Below are positions 55,825-64,000 of a stretch of DNA of 64,000 nucleotides, in pieces. The notes beneath the pieces are model-generated. The model did no database searches and was not told the origin of the DNA. It saw only the letters and a list, made by a program, of their open reading frames with translations. The stretch lies in contig LVLI01000066.1 in NCBI GenBank assembly GCA_001687465.1, positions 58,303 through 122,302 of the forward strand, read 5' to 3'. Origin of the DNA: Halocafeteria seosinensis. Taxonomy: Eukaryota; Sar; Bigyra; Bicosoecida. The position numbers were made by a program, and so were the translations under genes. Within the stretch, counting starts at the first letter, position 1, and each line of letters begins with the position of its first letter.

Positions 55825-57060
55825 AGCAAATATTAAGTAGAATTCGTAAATAGGGTACAATTCTACTATACCCAGAGACTGTGTGCAGCGAGACTCAGGA
55901 GACTGACTTCCGTCACTCAGATCGTGGTCTTATGGGAGGGCAGACGGCTGGTCAGCAACGTCTGCCGCCTAGCCAAATCCTGCAACCATGCATATCAATA
56001 ACTTTACAAACCACGATTTCGCTACCACACAGTGCGTTCATGCAGTTACTGTCTGACGACAAAATCCCGAGCAGGTGAACACGTCAAGCGTGTATTTTCC
56101 GTGTGGAGTTGCGGTTGAACACCCAAGAGCCAGCGCGGTGTATCCCTGGCTATGGACTCTAACAGGCCACAGCAACGCACAACAAGGACACTATACCACA
56201 ACTTTGCTCTTGCAAGCACCAGGTACCAAGCCTTGTTATAAATATTCCTTATTGCACAGCTACCGGTTGCAGGTACAGCGTACAGCCGCTATAGTAGGTA
56301 ACGGCGCTCAGGCTGAGTCTTGCGGTGAAACATTGAAGGCCGGCACCATTCATAAAATACGCAAAATTGGTGTTATCAGTGTTGTTAAAAAAAAGTTGTA
56401 AGTGTCTACGCAAGTAGGTGAACTGTTGAACAGGCTGCGCACAGTGTCTGCTCGAACCCAACCTCTGCAAGCTGTCCACGTCACACCTGACGATTGTCTC
56501 ATTGGGTATGTGACTATCCGGGGTTACTGGCCATTTCCACCTAGATCTAACTTATGAGCTGCTATACTTTGACGCTCATTGGCACACCACTTTAAGACTT
56601 AACACGCTTCGGTAATACAGTAGACCAAGTAAGCGAGACTCTGGAGACTCGGAGACTGACTGCGGAATTCTTCAACCAAACGACTGTACATTCACGTGAT
56701 AGTGCAGAACCACTGGCCGTTCGTTCCTTCTGAATAAGCACAGTTGCAATTAGAGCTCCTCACAGCCAAGATGACCCCACTTCAATTGTTAGGGGATGCT
56801 GTTGCTTCGTGCTTCTGCGGTGTGACCGGTTTGGTTGGAAGCAGCTGTTGATCACCCGCCAGAATAAAACACGTGAAGTACGGTATATTTTATTATATTT
56901 TTCTGTTTTAATTGTTGATTTTATATATATATATATATATATTTCAGCCATTTTTATTCTGGCGGGTATCGCTGTTTGAAGCAATACCAGCAGTAGCGTC
57001 GATAAGCTTCAAGCATATAGTCGACTTCTAGCTGCTGCAAGTGCGCCCAGTGCGCGGGTT
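55825..57060. other. Intergenic, contains a TA microsatellite
   Basis: Apart from the TA microsatellite, no gene is supported. An open frame at 56075-56401 has no recognisable feature. Confidence 0.45.
56922..56942. repeat. TA dinucleotide microsatellite
   Basis: About ten uninterrupted TA steps. It is flanked by the near-inverted words cgccagaataaaa and tttttattctggcg, which could form a hairpin around it. Confidence 0.9.
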
Positions 57061-57351
57061 TTCACGAAAACCTTGGTGGGGCGACTTCGTGACAAACGTA
57101 AGGGGTCACTGAGGGCTACCCCGGGGAAACGATCGGATTCCCGGATGCGAACTACGAAGGCCACTGGAACAAACCGAAGCTACAAAACACCTGGGCAAGA
57201 CGTTGCAGAGAGTAGCTACACGGACTCTGAAAGGGACGCTGAATCCACAGCAGAAAGCGATACTGACAGCATACCAAGTGGACGGAGCAACAGCATGGCT
57301 AGTATACCATGTAGACGCAGCACCGAGGACAGGATTTACATAAACCGACGC

Positions 57352-57692
57352 CAGCGGCAGAAGCGGAGAAGATGAAGCGGACAAAATACGGGCACCTGAG
57401 AGAGCACCACACGGAAATTATCACGTTCGCGATAGAGGCGACGGGCGGCTTCGGGGAAGACGCAATCAAGTTCCTCAAGTGAATTGCCAGGAAAGCACTG
57501 GGCTCCCGCTGGGGAACAAGGGAGATGCGGAACTACCGCAAGCTGATGACGGCCAAACTGTCAGTCACGTTGATGCGCCACAACGTGAAGATGTTGGACC
57601 TGTTCCGGGTAGGGTTCACCCTTCACACGGCTTAGCGTAGCCTGTAGCAGACACGTCTTCCGATAGGAGCAAAACCAATACACACACGGGGA
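57352..57692 (+). mobile_element. 3' fragment of a non-LTR retroelement
   Basis: The plus-strand reading contains ITFAIEATGGFGEDAIKFLK, then a stop, then IARKALGSRWGTREM and KLMTAKLSVTLMRHNVKML. This matches the end of the element at 60540-61065 and the tails at 1009-1246. The GGFG-EA-FL pattern is typical of the C-terminal part of reverse-transcriptase polyproteins in several protist and algal retroelements. The in-frame stop shows it is dead. Confidence 0.65.
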
Positions 57693-57850
57693 TAGGCTGC
57701 AGCTCCCGGGGCCAGGATCATAAACATTATTACCATATATATATGGTATGTATTCCAAATGCATTGTATACACATGCAAGTGATGATGCACGGTAGGCTT
57801 ACAACAATTATCGTATTTCCTATGAAATAAGTACCAGTAGTGTGTAGTCC

Positions 57851-57997
57851 ACCTTCCGGCGTATACCTGCAATCTGGCGTCAAGCACTGTAGACGTTCAA
57901 ACGACCCTGTTTGAACCAACCACCTTCCGGGATAGGGATATACCTGCAACCTGGCGTCAAGCATTGTAGACTTTCAAACGACCCTGTTTGAATCAAC
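57851..57997. repeat. Tandem duplication of about 71-76 bp
   Basis: Units at 57851-57921 and 57922-57997 share tacctgcaa-ctggcgtcaag and ttcaaacgaccctgtttgaa. The second has five extra bases near its start. The inner word ttcaaacgaccctgtttgaa is itself an imperfect palindrome. Confidence 0.8.
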
Positions 57998-58018
57998 CAA
58001 CAGTGTCTATTACCGTGA

Positions 58019-59461
58019 ATGAATACACATAGGAGTGTCAATCAGCTACCCCTGGATCAACAATGTCACCTGGTTGTACGAGTAACCAAGAAAATGCCAG
58101 AGAAGAGAATTCGAAGGTCGTACAGGGTAGTCATTGAGGAGGCAGAGGAATTTGACGATTGTGTCGACGACGACGACGAAGACAAAGTTGCACATGATGG
58201 ACATATCACGGAAGTCACTAATGGGGAAGAACTGCGCAACTGCGCCACGGGGTTTGGAGATGTTTCCTTTCACTCAGGAAAAAAGAAGAAGCGCTACGAA
58301 CAGCCCGCCGCAATGGAAAACGGAAACCAATTCCATTTATGTTGCTCCGGCATTTCGGGGATTGGTAAATCGTTGTTTCAATTGTATGTTATCTATCGAG
58401 TGCTCAAAGAGATACACAACAATCCTGGGGAATGTCAGCTGAAAGAGATTTACTTGCGTGGGGAACACGACGCTGATACATTTCTTCAAATTTGGCCTGT
58501 TCAGCAATACGTGTTTGAGATGGCCCTCGTTTTCGCAAACTGTACCTCCCGTCTGCTCTTGATTGATGGAAGAATGGACATCAAGGCTCGGACAGCACAA
58601 GCTCACAAGTTCCTGTTTTGTTCCGAAAGGACAGATAACTACGGTGAGTACAAGAAGACGATGCTGAGGGCTTACCTACGACCTTGGACGTTTGAGGAGA
58701 TCGAAATTTTGTGCTTGGTTAAAGGTCTGACTCGTGAGACGACTGAACGTGTTGGTGAATTGTTTAAAACCTGGGGCGGTGTACCTCGCACGCTTCTGGG
58801 TGATACGCCGGACCTTGATGCAGTTGTAGACAGTTTTGAGCTCGACAAAGTAAGAATATTTAGTGGAATAGGTCCAGCTATATCAGGGCAACTGAAGGAT
58901 ACTACGACGTATAAAATATTGCACATGTTCCCGGATGGACTACTGGAAGATGGGTTTAGTGACGCTCGTACCTGCCATTATGCGTCAACTGTAGTCGCAG
59001 AGGCCGTAATGGCACGAGCTATTGCACACCAAAATGAATACATTTGGAACTGCCTCCTTGAGGGTGGAGATACTCGGAACCGTTTAGTCCATCAGGGATG
59101 GGAAATGGCCGCAATCGATTTTTTCAAGAAAAATCTTCAGGCGAACAAGAAACTTTGCAATTGGAAAGGAAAGCGAAAGTGGAAGTGTGATATATCTCCC
59201 CGTCAATGGACTTCCTCGGAAGTGAGGACGACTGACATCCCTCAGTGGGGCCCTGAGGCGGTAAAGACACTTGTGTATAATACGGTGAACCGGTTGTATA
59301 CGGAGTTGATAAAATACGATAAACAAAGGTGCTGTTTGGTTCCGTCTGCATCCAACGCGGAAACTGTTGATGCTACGCTTTATATTCCGAAAGGGAGGGG
59401 CAACACTCGACAGAGGACTATCATTTTCTTCAACCGACAACAGTGGGGAACCAGAGTTTAA
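58019..59461 (+). CDS. Crinkler/RHS-like P-loop NTPase protein, copy 1
   Basis: A 480-residue frame. After a charged N-terminus (residues 1-95, with an acidic run DDDDED) comes a P-loop NTPase: CCSGISGIGKSLFQLYVIYR (Walker A) and a strand RLLLIDGRMD followed by PWTFEEIEILC and GGVPRTLLG. This order is seen in the NTPase part of Crinkler (CRN) and retrotransposon-hot-spot (RHS) proteins. The C-terminal 180 residues are typical of the variable second domain of such proteins. The frame ends at 59461, but the neighbouring frame 59443-59709 continues with IILVFVFPPF-type sequence, so the true C-terminus is probably frameshifted. Members elsewhere include secreted or nuclear effectors and proteins linked to retroelements. 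The role here is unknown. Confidence 0.65.
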   Translation: MNTHRSVNQLPLDQQCHLVVRVTKKMPEKRIRRSYRVVIEEAEEFDDCVDDDDEDKVAHDGHITEVTNGEELRNCATGFGDVSFHSGKKKKRYEQPAAMENGNQFHLCCSGISGIGKSLFQLYVIYRVLKEIHNNPGECQLKEIYLRGEHDADTFLQIWPVQQYVFEMALVFANCTSRLLLIDGRMDIKARTAQAHKFLFCSERTDNYGEYKKTMLRAYLRPWTFEEIEILCLVKGLTRETTERVGELFKTWGGVPRTLLGDTPDLDAVVDSFELDKVRIFSGIGPAISGQLKDTTTYKILHMFPDGLLEDGFSDARTCHYASTVVAEAVMARAIAHQNEYIWNCLLEGGDTRNRLVHQGWEMAAIDFFKKNLQANKKLCNWKGKRKWKCDISPRQWTSSEVRTTDIPQWGPEAVKTLVYNTVNRLYTELIKYDKQRCCLVPSASNAETVDATLYIPKGRGNTRQRTIIFFNRQQWGTRV

Positions 59462-59709
59462 AGCTACGTGGCTTGCGTCTGATTCTGGAAACCTTAAAGC
59501 CTATCGTTGAGCCCGTACAGATAATATTGGTTTTTGTGTTCCCACCATTTCAACCAAGATGTACTCCGAAAACTCCTCAATTTTCTACGGACTTTAACGA
59601 ATGGAGAGACGAAGAGGAGATTTTGAGGAAGTTGACTGTGTTCGATGCTCAGGTAGCAGAAGATGGTCTCAAAGCATTGAAATCGTTGTTTAGCGGATCA
59701 GGTCGTTAG
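59443..59709 (+). pseudogene. Out-of-frame continuation of the Crinkler/RHS-like gene
   Basis: An 88-codon frame overlaps the end of the 58019 gene. It carries hydrophobic beta-strand-like sequence (VQIILVFVFPPF) and a helical end (LRKLTVFDAQVAEDGLKAL). It fits as the C-terminus of that protein after a small frameshift near 59450. Confidence 0.45.
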
Positions 59710-60429
59710 GCTCCCCGATATTGTTGACGTGCTCGGCAGCCAGTGAGAGCACCAACTTAAGATATTGCTCCCTTAATTGCACGCTCGACGAACTGTCGGT
59801 GCTCGTATCATAGAGATAACAGAGATGAATTGAAACACACTGGAAAAAGAGTATCTATCCACATCTGTAACGTACCGTTTGAAACTTAGCTTCAGTTGCC
59901 GAAATGTGTATACATGGCATCAAGACAAACTTTGCCCGAGCGTGTCACTGTGCAATAAGAGTTCGCGGACCAGCGGTAAATGAATGACCCTCTTCCAACT
60001 ATATTGTGGCAAGAAGAATTCTACGTAGGCAACGCAGACCCCGATTTGGCAGTAGAGCGTTAGTTTTTGGTAGAGTGTTGAAATGGGTCTTGAAAATTCT
60101 TTCCTTGTGAACAGCGTACCGAACGGAGGATGTGACACGACGCACCAACTGCGTAAACAGTTCAGAGTTTCGTGGGACATGCTGAGTAAATGCTCTACCA
60201 GCATGGATTTTGGACGGGTAGATTGCACATTGCCCATATTAGAGTGCTGCGGGATGCGTTGCGCTTATCCCGGCCCGTCACTGCTAAACACGGGCGCATA
60301 CCGCTCCTCTTACGCATAAATAATACACGCTACTACTAGAGGATGCTGTCAACCTCCCCGGAGGCTGCCTGTCACATTGTATGTGTTCCATTGATATCTT
60401 GAAACTTGCTACTGCTTCTCCCTTTGCTA
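59710..60429. other. Intergenic, no feature recognised
   Basis: Short frames on both strands lack protein-like character. Confidence 0.45.
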
Positions 60430-60512
60430 GATACCACTGAACGCACCTCTGCGACTACAGTTGATGCGTACAATGGCAGGTACGAGCATCACTAAACCCA
60501 TCCTCTAGTAGT
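60430..60512 (-). pseudogene. Fragment of a Crinkler/RHS-like gene
   Basis: The minus strand reads LLEDGFSDARTCHC, matching LLEDGFSDARTCHY of the gene at 58019-59461 at about the same DNA positions (58944-59020). Homology is lost on both sides, and the plus-strand retroelement fragment begins immediately to the right. Confidence 0.6.
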
Positions 60513-60539
60513 TGTAGTGCTGAAGCCCAGTGCCGCAAG

Positions 60540-61065
60540 GACAAGTTGCCGCTGTTCGAGAGGGCACGGACTACATGGTTCCACCCTAGGAACCTCCCAA
60601 TAGTGAAGAGCGATGAGGGAAGGAGAAGCGAGGCCAGTAATGGACCTGGTAGCGAAGGGCCCGACGAACACAGTTTATGTCGATGTGACGGTGCCAAACC
60701 CGCTTACGGGAGACAGACTAGCCACGGCAGCAGGAAGAGCCGTCACCATCGCAGCAGAAGGGGGGAAGTTGAAGCGGACAAAATACAGACATCCGCGGAA
60801 ATTATCACTTTCGCGATAGAGGCGAAGGGCGGCTTCGGGGAGGAAGCGATCAAGTTCCTCAAGAGGATTGCCAGGAAAGCACTGGGCCCCCGCTGGGGAA
60901 CAAGGGAGATGCTACCGCAAACTGATGACGGCCAAACTGTCAGTTACGTCGATGCGCCACAACGTGAAGATGTTGGAGCGGTTTCGGGTAGGGTTCACCC
61001 CTCACACTGCGTGGGGTAGCCTGTAGCATACATGGCTTCCGGGAGGAGCAATACTAATACACACG
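60540..61065 (+). mobile_element. C-terminal fragment of a non-LTR retroelement polyprotein
   Basis: This is the longest copy in the window. It reads AKGPTNTVYVDVTVPNPLTG, like the DVTV-NP endonuclease-like region found behind reverse transcriptases of several protist and algal elements. A frame change leads to ITFAIEAKGGFGEEAIKFLK and IARKALGPRWGTREM, and another change to the FRVGF-type end. The 3' tail matches the copies at 1.0, 53.1 and 57.6 kb. Frameshifts show it is inactive. Confidence 0.7.
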
Positions 61066-61159
61066 ATTAGGTTCCAGGGCTTCAAACTCGACTGCCGACC
61101 TCTTGGCTGAGACCGCGTCAAACAACCCAATGGGAAATTGTTTCTCTTGCTTAGACTGG

Positions 61160-61345
61160 GCGCCTACAGTTACACAGACGGTAGAAGATGTCGAGAGGTT
61201 TATCGACTTCAGGTTCCACGACACGACAGGCGGATCCTCGTCCACTGGAAGGCCTACCCAGAGGCAGCATGGACGTGGGAACCGAGTTCGTGGCTTCAAA
61301 AGGACCTGGGTAGCCGCATCTTCTTTGACCTTGAGCAGGAGACGT
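61160..61345 (+). mobile_element. Frameshifted chromodomain of a Ty3/gypsy-type retroelement
   Basis: One frame gives VEDVERFIDFRFHD and the next gives RRILVHWKAYPEAAWTWEPS. Together they have the chromodomain order: V-E-x-I-L-D-like strand, then hydrophobic-V-x-W-K-x-Y-P, then T-W-E-P. A one-base shift separates the halves. Chromodomains of this form end the integrase of chromoviruses. No protease, reverse transcriptase or LTR is visible nearby. Confidence 0.6.
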
Positions 61346-61434
61346 ACCACAATCTGGGCTATGTTGACGAAACTGAGGTGGACAAAACTCCTGGGGCTCC
61401 ACTTCCCATGTAGGGTGGCTGCATGTCAACGGCC

Positions 61435-61605
61435 ACAACTGCTCGTTAGGACCAACACTTGTAATCCTAACTGTGCGGCTTAAACCGGTCATGGCGTCGC
61501 TGTGGCTGGCACAAGGCCTTCTCCTCCCAGGTTGAGCCTTGTCGGTAATTCTGTAATCGTTGGCGCAGTCATGGCTGCCTCTTGAGCAAAACCAGTGTTG
61601 CACTC
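61435..61605 (-). repeat. Dispersed repeat copy inside the Crinkler/RHS-like locus
   Basis: The reverse complement matches 33350-33560. It abuts the point where homology of the minus-strand Crinkler/RHS-like gene ends (about 61630), so it probably truncated that gene. Confidence 0.6.
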
Positions 61606-61639
61606 CCTCACGGCGCATGTCAACAAGACTGCAGAAACA

Positions 61640-63113
61640 GCAGGGACCAGACACCGCAAGGCCTATTTCGGTACACACTCTCACTTTGTCGAGGTCGAAG
61701 CTGTCAATAACGTCACTCAAAACTCAAAACCTGGGTAGTTGCATTAAAATCGCGCGAGGCACACCGCCCCAGGTCTTAAACAATTCACCAACACGTTCAG
61801 TCGTCTCACGAGTCAGACCTCTAACCAAGCACAAAGTTTCGATCTCCTCAAACGTCCAAGGTCTTAGGTTAGCCCTCAGCCTCGTCTCCTTGTACTCAAC
61901 GTATTTATCTATCCTTTCGGAACAGAACAGGAGCTTGTGAGCTTGTGCTGTACGAGCCTTGATGTCCATTCTTCCATCAATCAAGAGCAGACGGGAGGTA
62001 CAGTTTGCAAAGTCGAGACTGTATCGGAAGACGTACTGTTGGACAGGCCAAATTTGAAGAAATGTATCAGCATCGCTTTCCCCGCGCAAGTAAATCTCTT
62101 TCACCTGACATTCCCCAGGATCGTTGTGTATCTCTTTGAGCACTCGATAGATAACATACAGTTGAAACAACGATTTACCAATCCCCGAAATGCCGGAGCA
62201 ACATAGATGGAATTTGCCTCCGTTTTGCATTGCGGCAGGCTCTTCATCTCCTCGCAACATGGGTACTACTAATTGATCGAAAATCCGGTCGTATTCCTTC
62301 AACACCAAGATTCTTGTAATCGTTTCGTTTCTTTCTAGAAACTCTAATCCCATGGGAACTTCCAATACGTTGTATGTACCAGCATCCGTTTCAACTGTCG
62401 TCAGTTCAGTAGTTTTCATATGTCGAACAAATTGTTTCACCCAACGAATGGGAACCGGACCAGTTGCAGCCAGTACTGCAAATGACAAGCACAATGCAGA
62501 AAGAAGGTTCTCTCTCTCAAACAGGGGTTAGGAACTTGGATTCAACAATTACTTACCCAGCAAACGATATGCATTGAGAATCAGTACAACTACCACGATC
62601 AAGAGTAGTAAGAGTACAGGGTCCTTCCGGTGTTTTTCCTCTAGGAAAAACATAAAGAACCAGCCAGTAAGAAGAACAGACAGTACAATCCAGACGTCGT
62701 ACCCTTCCACAATCACATAGCATCGGTCTACGATTTGATCCATAAGAGCTGCAACTGCACATATCGCTATGTTAGTACTCTTGTAGATGGCGGAATCCTA
62801 GAAACAAATACGAAGTCAGCTCTCTACAGTAGGCCCTCGCGGCGGAACCAATGGGACAGTGGCCCTCCATCAAAATGTACTACAGTACCTACTGCAGTAT
62901 GCCCAACATGACTTTCTACGAATACATACCGTACGTATACTTGTTTTGAACCCCACCACCGGCAGCAGCCCCATTACGGGTCTGGGCATTCAAAGCATCG
63001 TTGTTGGTGCCTTGAGCGAGAGTTCTCGTATCCTCCACGATATTATTATTGCGTTGCCCTTGTGGTGCCGACCGAGCTCTGATTCGAGGCGAGGAGCGTC
63101 TAGATGGATGCAT
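61640..63113 (-). pseudogene. Membrane-anchored Crinkler/RHS-like NTPase, copy 2, 3'-truncated
   Basis: Three exons are predicted: 62930-63113, 62557-62766 and from 62475 down. Exon 1 is a Gln/Asn-rich leader (SAPQGQRNNNIVEDTRT). Exon 2 has two membrane segments (WIVLSVLLTGWFFMFFLEE and LLLLLIVVVVLILNAY). Exon 3 gives VETDAGTYNVLEVPMG, then the same NTPase as copy 1 (CCSGISGIGKSLFQLYVIYR, RLLLIDGRMD). The frame breaks near 61745; homology resumes in another frame (VIDSFDLDKVRV) and stops near 61640 beside the dispersed repeat. The N-terminal half is open and spliceable, but the C-terminal domain is missing. A near-identical start is repeated head-to-head at 63469. Confidence 0.6.
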
Positions 63114-63190
63114 TCTTCGTTGGGAAAGTGTAACTACTGTATTATACACATATACTGGACCATCAATACTAGTACTCATCCGGTACTCAT
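62582..63190. repeat. Left arm of a large inverted repeat
   Basis: This arm is the reverse complement of about 63392-64000. Matched positions sum to 126582 across the outer 450 bp without indels, with only scattered substitutions. Similarity weakens toward the centre. The right arm reaches the window edge, so the repeat may be longer. Confidence 0.85.
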
Positions 63191-63468
63191 TTAATTCCCT
63201 TGTTTTCCCAGTTGGTTGAACAACAACAGCAACACCAACACAAACACACAGCGAAAGAAAGACAGGTAGCGGGATATATTTGTTCCACAACAAGCCTCAG
63301 AGATGTAGTTAATATATATATAAACTGGAAGGAAGTGTGGGTGTTGTTGTTCAACAACCGTTAGTCGTCTGTCGTCAAGGAAGGGAAGTCTGGTTGGACC
63401 AGGAAGGGAATTGAATGAGTATTGATGGTCCAGTGTATGTATAGCTACATACACTTTCCCAATCAAGA
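63114..63468. promoter_or_regulatory. Region between head-to-head gene copies
   Basis: The two divergent gene copies start at 63113 and 63469, so the promoters of both must lie in these 355 bp. The repeat arms converge here and the central 180 bp are not symmetrical. A short TA-rich stretch lies near 63315. Confidence 0.3.
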
Positions 63469-64000
63469 ATGGATCCTTCTAGACGCTCCTCGCCTCGAAT
63501 TAGCGCCCGATCGGCACCACAGGGGCAACGTAATAATAATATCGTGGAGGATACGAGAACTTTCGCCCAAGGCACCAACAACGATGCTTTGAATGCCCAG
63601 ACCCGTAATGGGGCTGCTGCCGGTGGTGGGGTTCAAAACAAGTATACGTACGGTATGTATTCGTAGAAAGTCATGTTAGGCATACTGCAGTAGGTACTGT
63701 AGTACATTTTGATGGAGGGCCACTGTCCCATTGGTTCCGCCGCGAGGGCCTACTGTAGAGAGCTGACTTCGTATTTGTTTCTAGGATTCCGCCATCCACA
63801 AGAGTACTAACATAGCGATATGTGCAGTTGCAGCTCTTATGGATCAAATCGTAGACCGATGCTATGTGATTGTGGAAGGGTACGACGTCTGGATTGTACT
63901 GTCTGTTCTTCTTACTGGCTGGTTCTTTATGTTTTTCCTAGAGGAAAAACACCGGAAGGACCCTGTACTCTTACTACTCTTGATCGTGGTAGTTGTACTG
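63392..64000. repeat. Right arm of the large inverted repeat
   Basis: Mirror of 62582-63190. It is cut by the end of the window. Confidence 0.85.
63469..64000 (+). CDS. Membrane-anchored Crinkler/RHS-like protein, copy 3 (5' part only)
   Basis: Exon 1 (63469-63652) and exon 2 (63816 onward) mirror those of the minus-strand copy. The leader differs by a few residues (MDPSRR versus MHPSRR, ISARS versus IRARS, DTRTF versus DTRTL). Exon 2 encodes VDRCYVIVEGYDVW and the first membrane segment WIVLSVLLTGWFFMFF. The gene is cut at the window edge before the NTPase. The exon 2 acceptor (CATAG) is inferred from frame; it lies just after a ctaac word, and a tttctag acceptor 31 bases upstream would break the frame. 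Confidence 0.55.

Noticed and set aside
63785-63815. Exon 2 of the right-arm gene starting at the tttctag acceptor
   Set aside because: With the GTATGT donor at 63653 it gives a stop within a few codons; the CATAG acceptor keeps the frame.

Overview
The window is nuclear DNA of a eukaryote. Most genes can only be read by removing GT-AG introns, usually 57-75 nt long (two in the p23 gene are about 150-220 nt), and the core genes are typical eukaryotic ones: p23 co-chaperone, methionine aminopeptidase 2, protein O-mannosyltransferase, MGST3 and a stomatin-family protein. A MYCBP-associated-protein homologue implies cilia or flagella. NACHT receptors with ankyrin and leucine-rich repeats, fungal-type Zn2Cys6 factors, Crinkler/RHS-like NTPases and GLUG- and GCC2/GCC3-type secreted proteins suggest a flagellated protist rather than an animal, plant or fungus. 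I cannot name the lineage. A few N bases near 25.3 kb show this is a draft assembly.

1-22 kb is dominated by a segmental duplication. Two very large paralogous NLR-like genes (1517-8183 and 10319-17764, both +) each encode an N-terminal hydrophobic/membrane part, a NACHT NTPase, ankyrin-like repeats, a cysteine-rich 41-residue repeat block, more ankyrin-like repeats and a C-terminal cysteine-containing LRR array. Copy A has a frame break between Walker A and Walker B; copy B is open throughout. Downstream of B lies an intact secreted PPP-type phosphatase gene (19214-21727, -). Downstream of A, in the equivalent place, lies only a decayed fragment of that gene (about 9060-9450), so the duplicated unit was NLR plus phosphatase.

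22-50 kb is a compact housekeeping region: MGST3 and p23 (divergent), PMT, MetAP2 (8 exons, with a duplicated terminal exon downstream), an unrecognised coiled-coil protein, a secreted cysteine-rich protein, a 2311-residue fusion of MYCBPAP with a degenerate phosphoglycerate kinase, a small membrane protein, a secreted GLUG-repeat protein, a stomatin-like protein and a UVSSA-like protein.

50-64 kb is gene-poor and repeat-rich. It holds a probable decayed potassium-channel gene, two paralogous Zn2Cys6 proteins, 3' fragments of non-LTR retroelements, a frameshifted chromodomain of Ty3/gypsy type, and a family of Crinkler/RHS-like P-loop proteins in several states of preservation. The right edge is a large inverted repeat carrying two head-to-head copies of a membrane-anchored member of that family; the right copy runs off the window.
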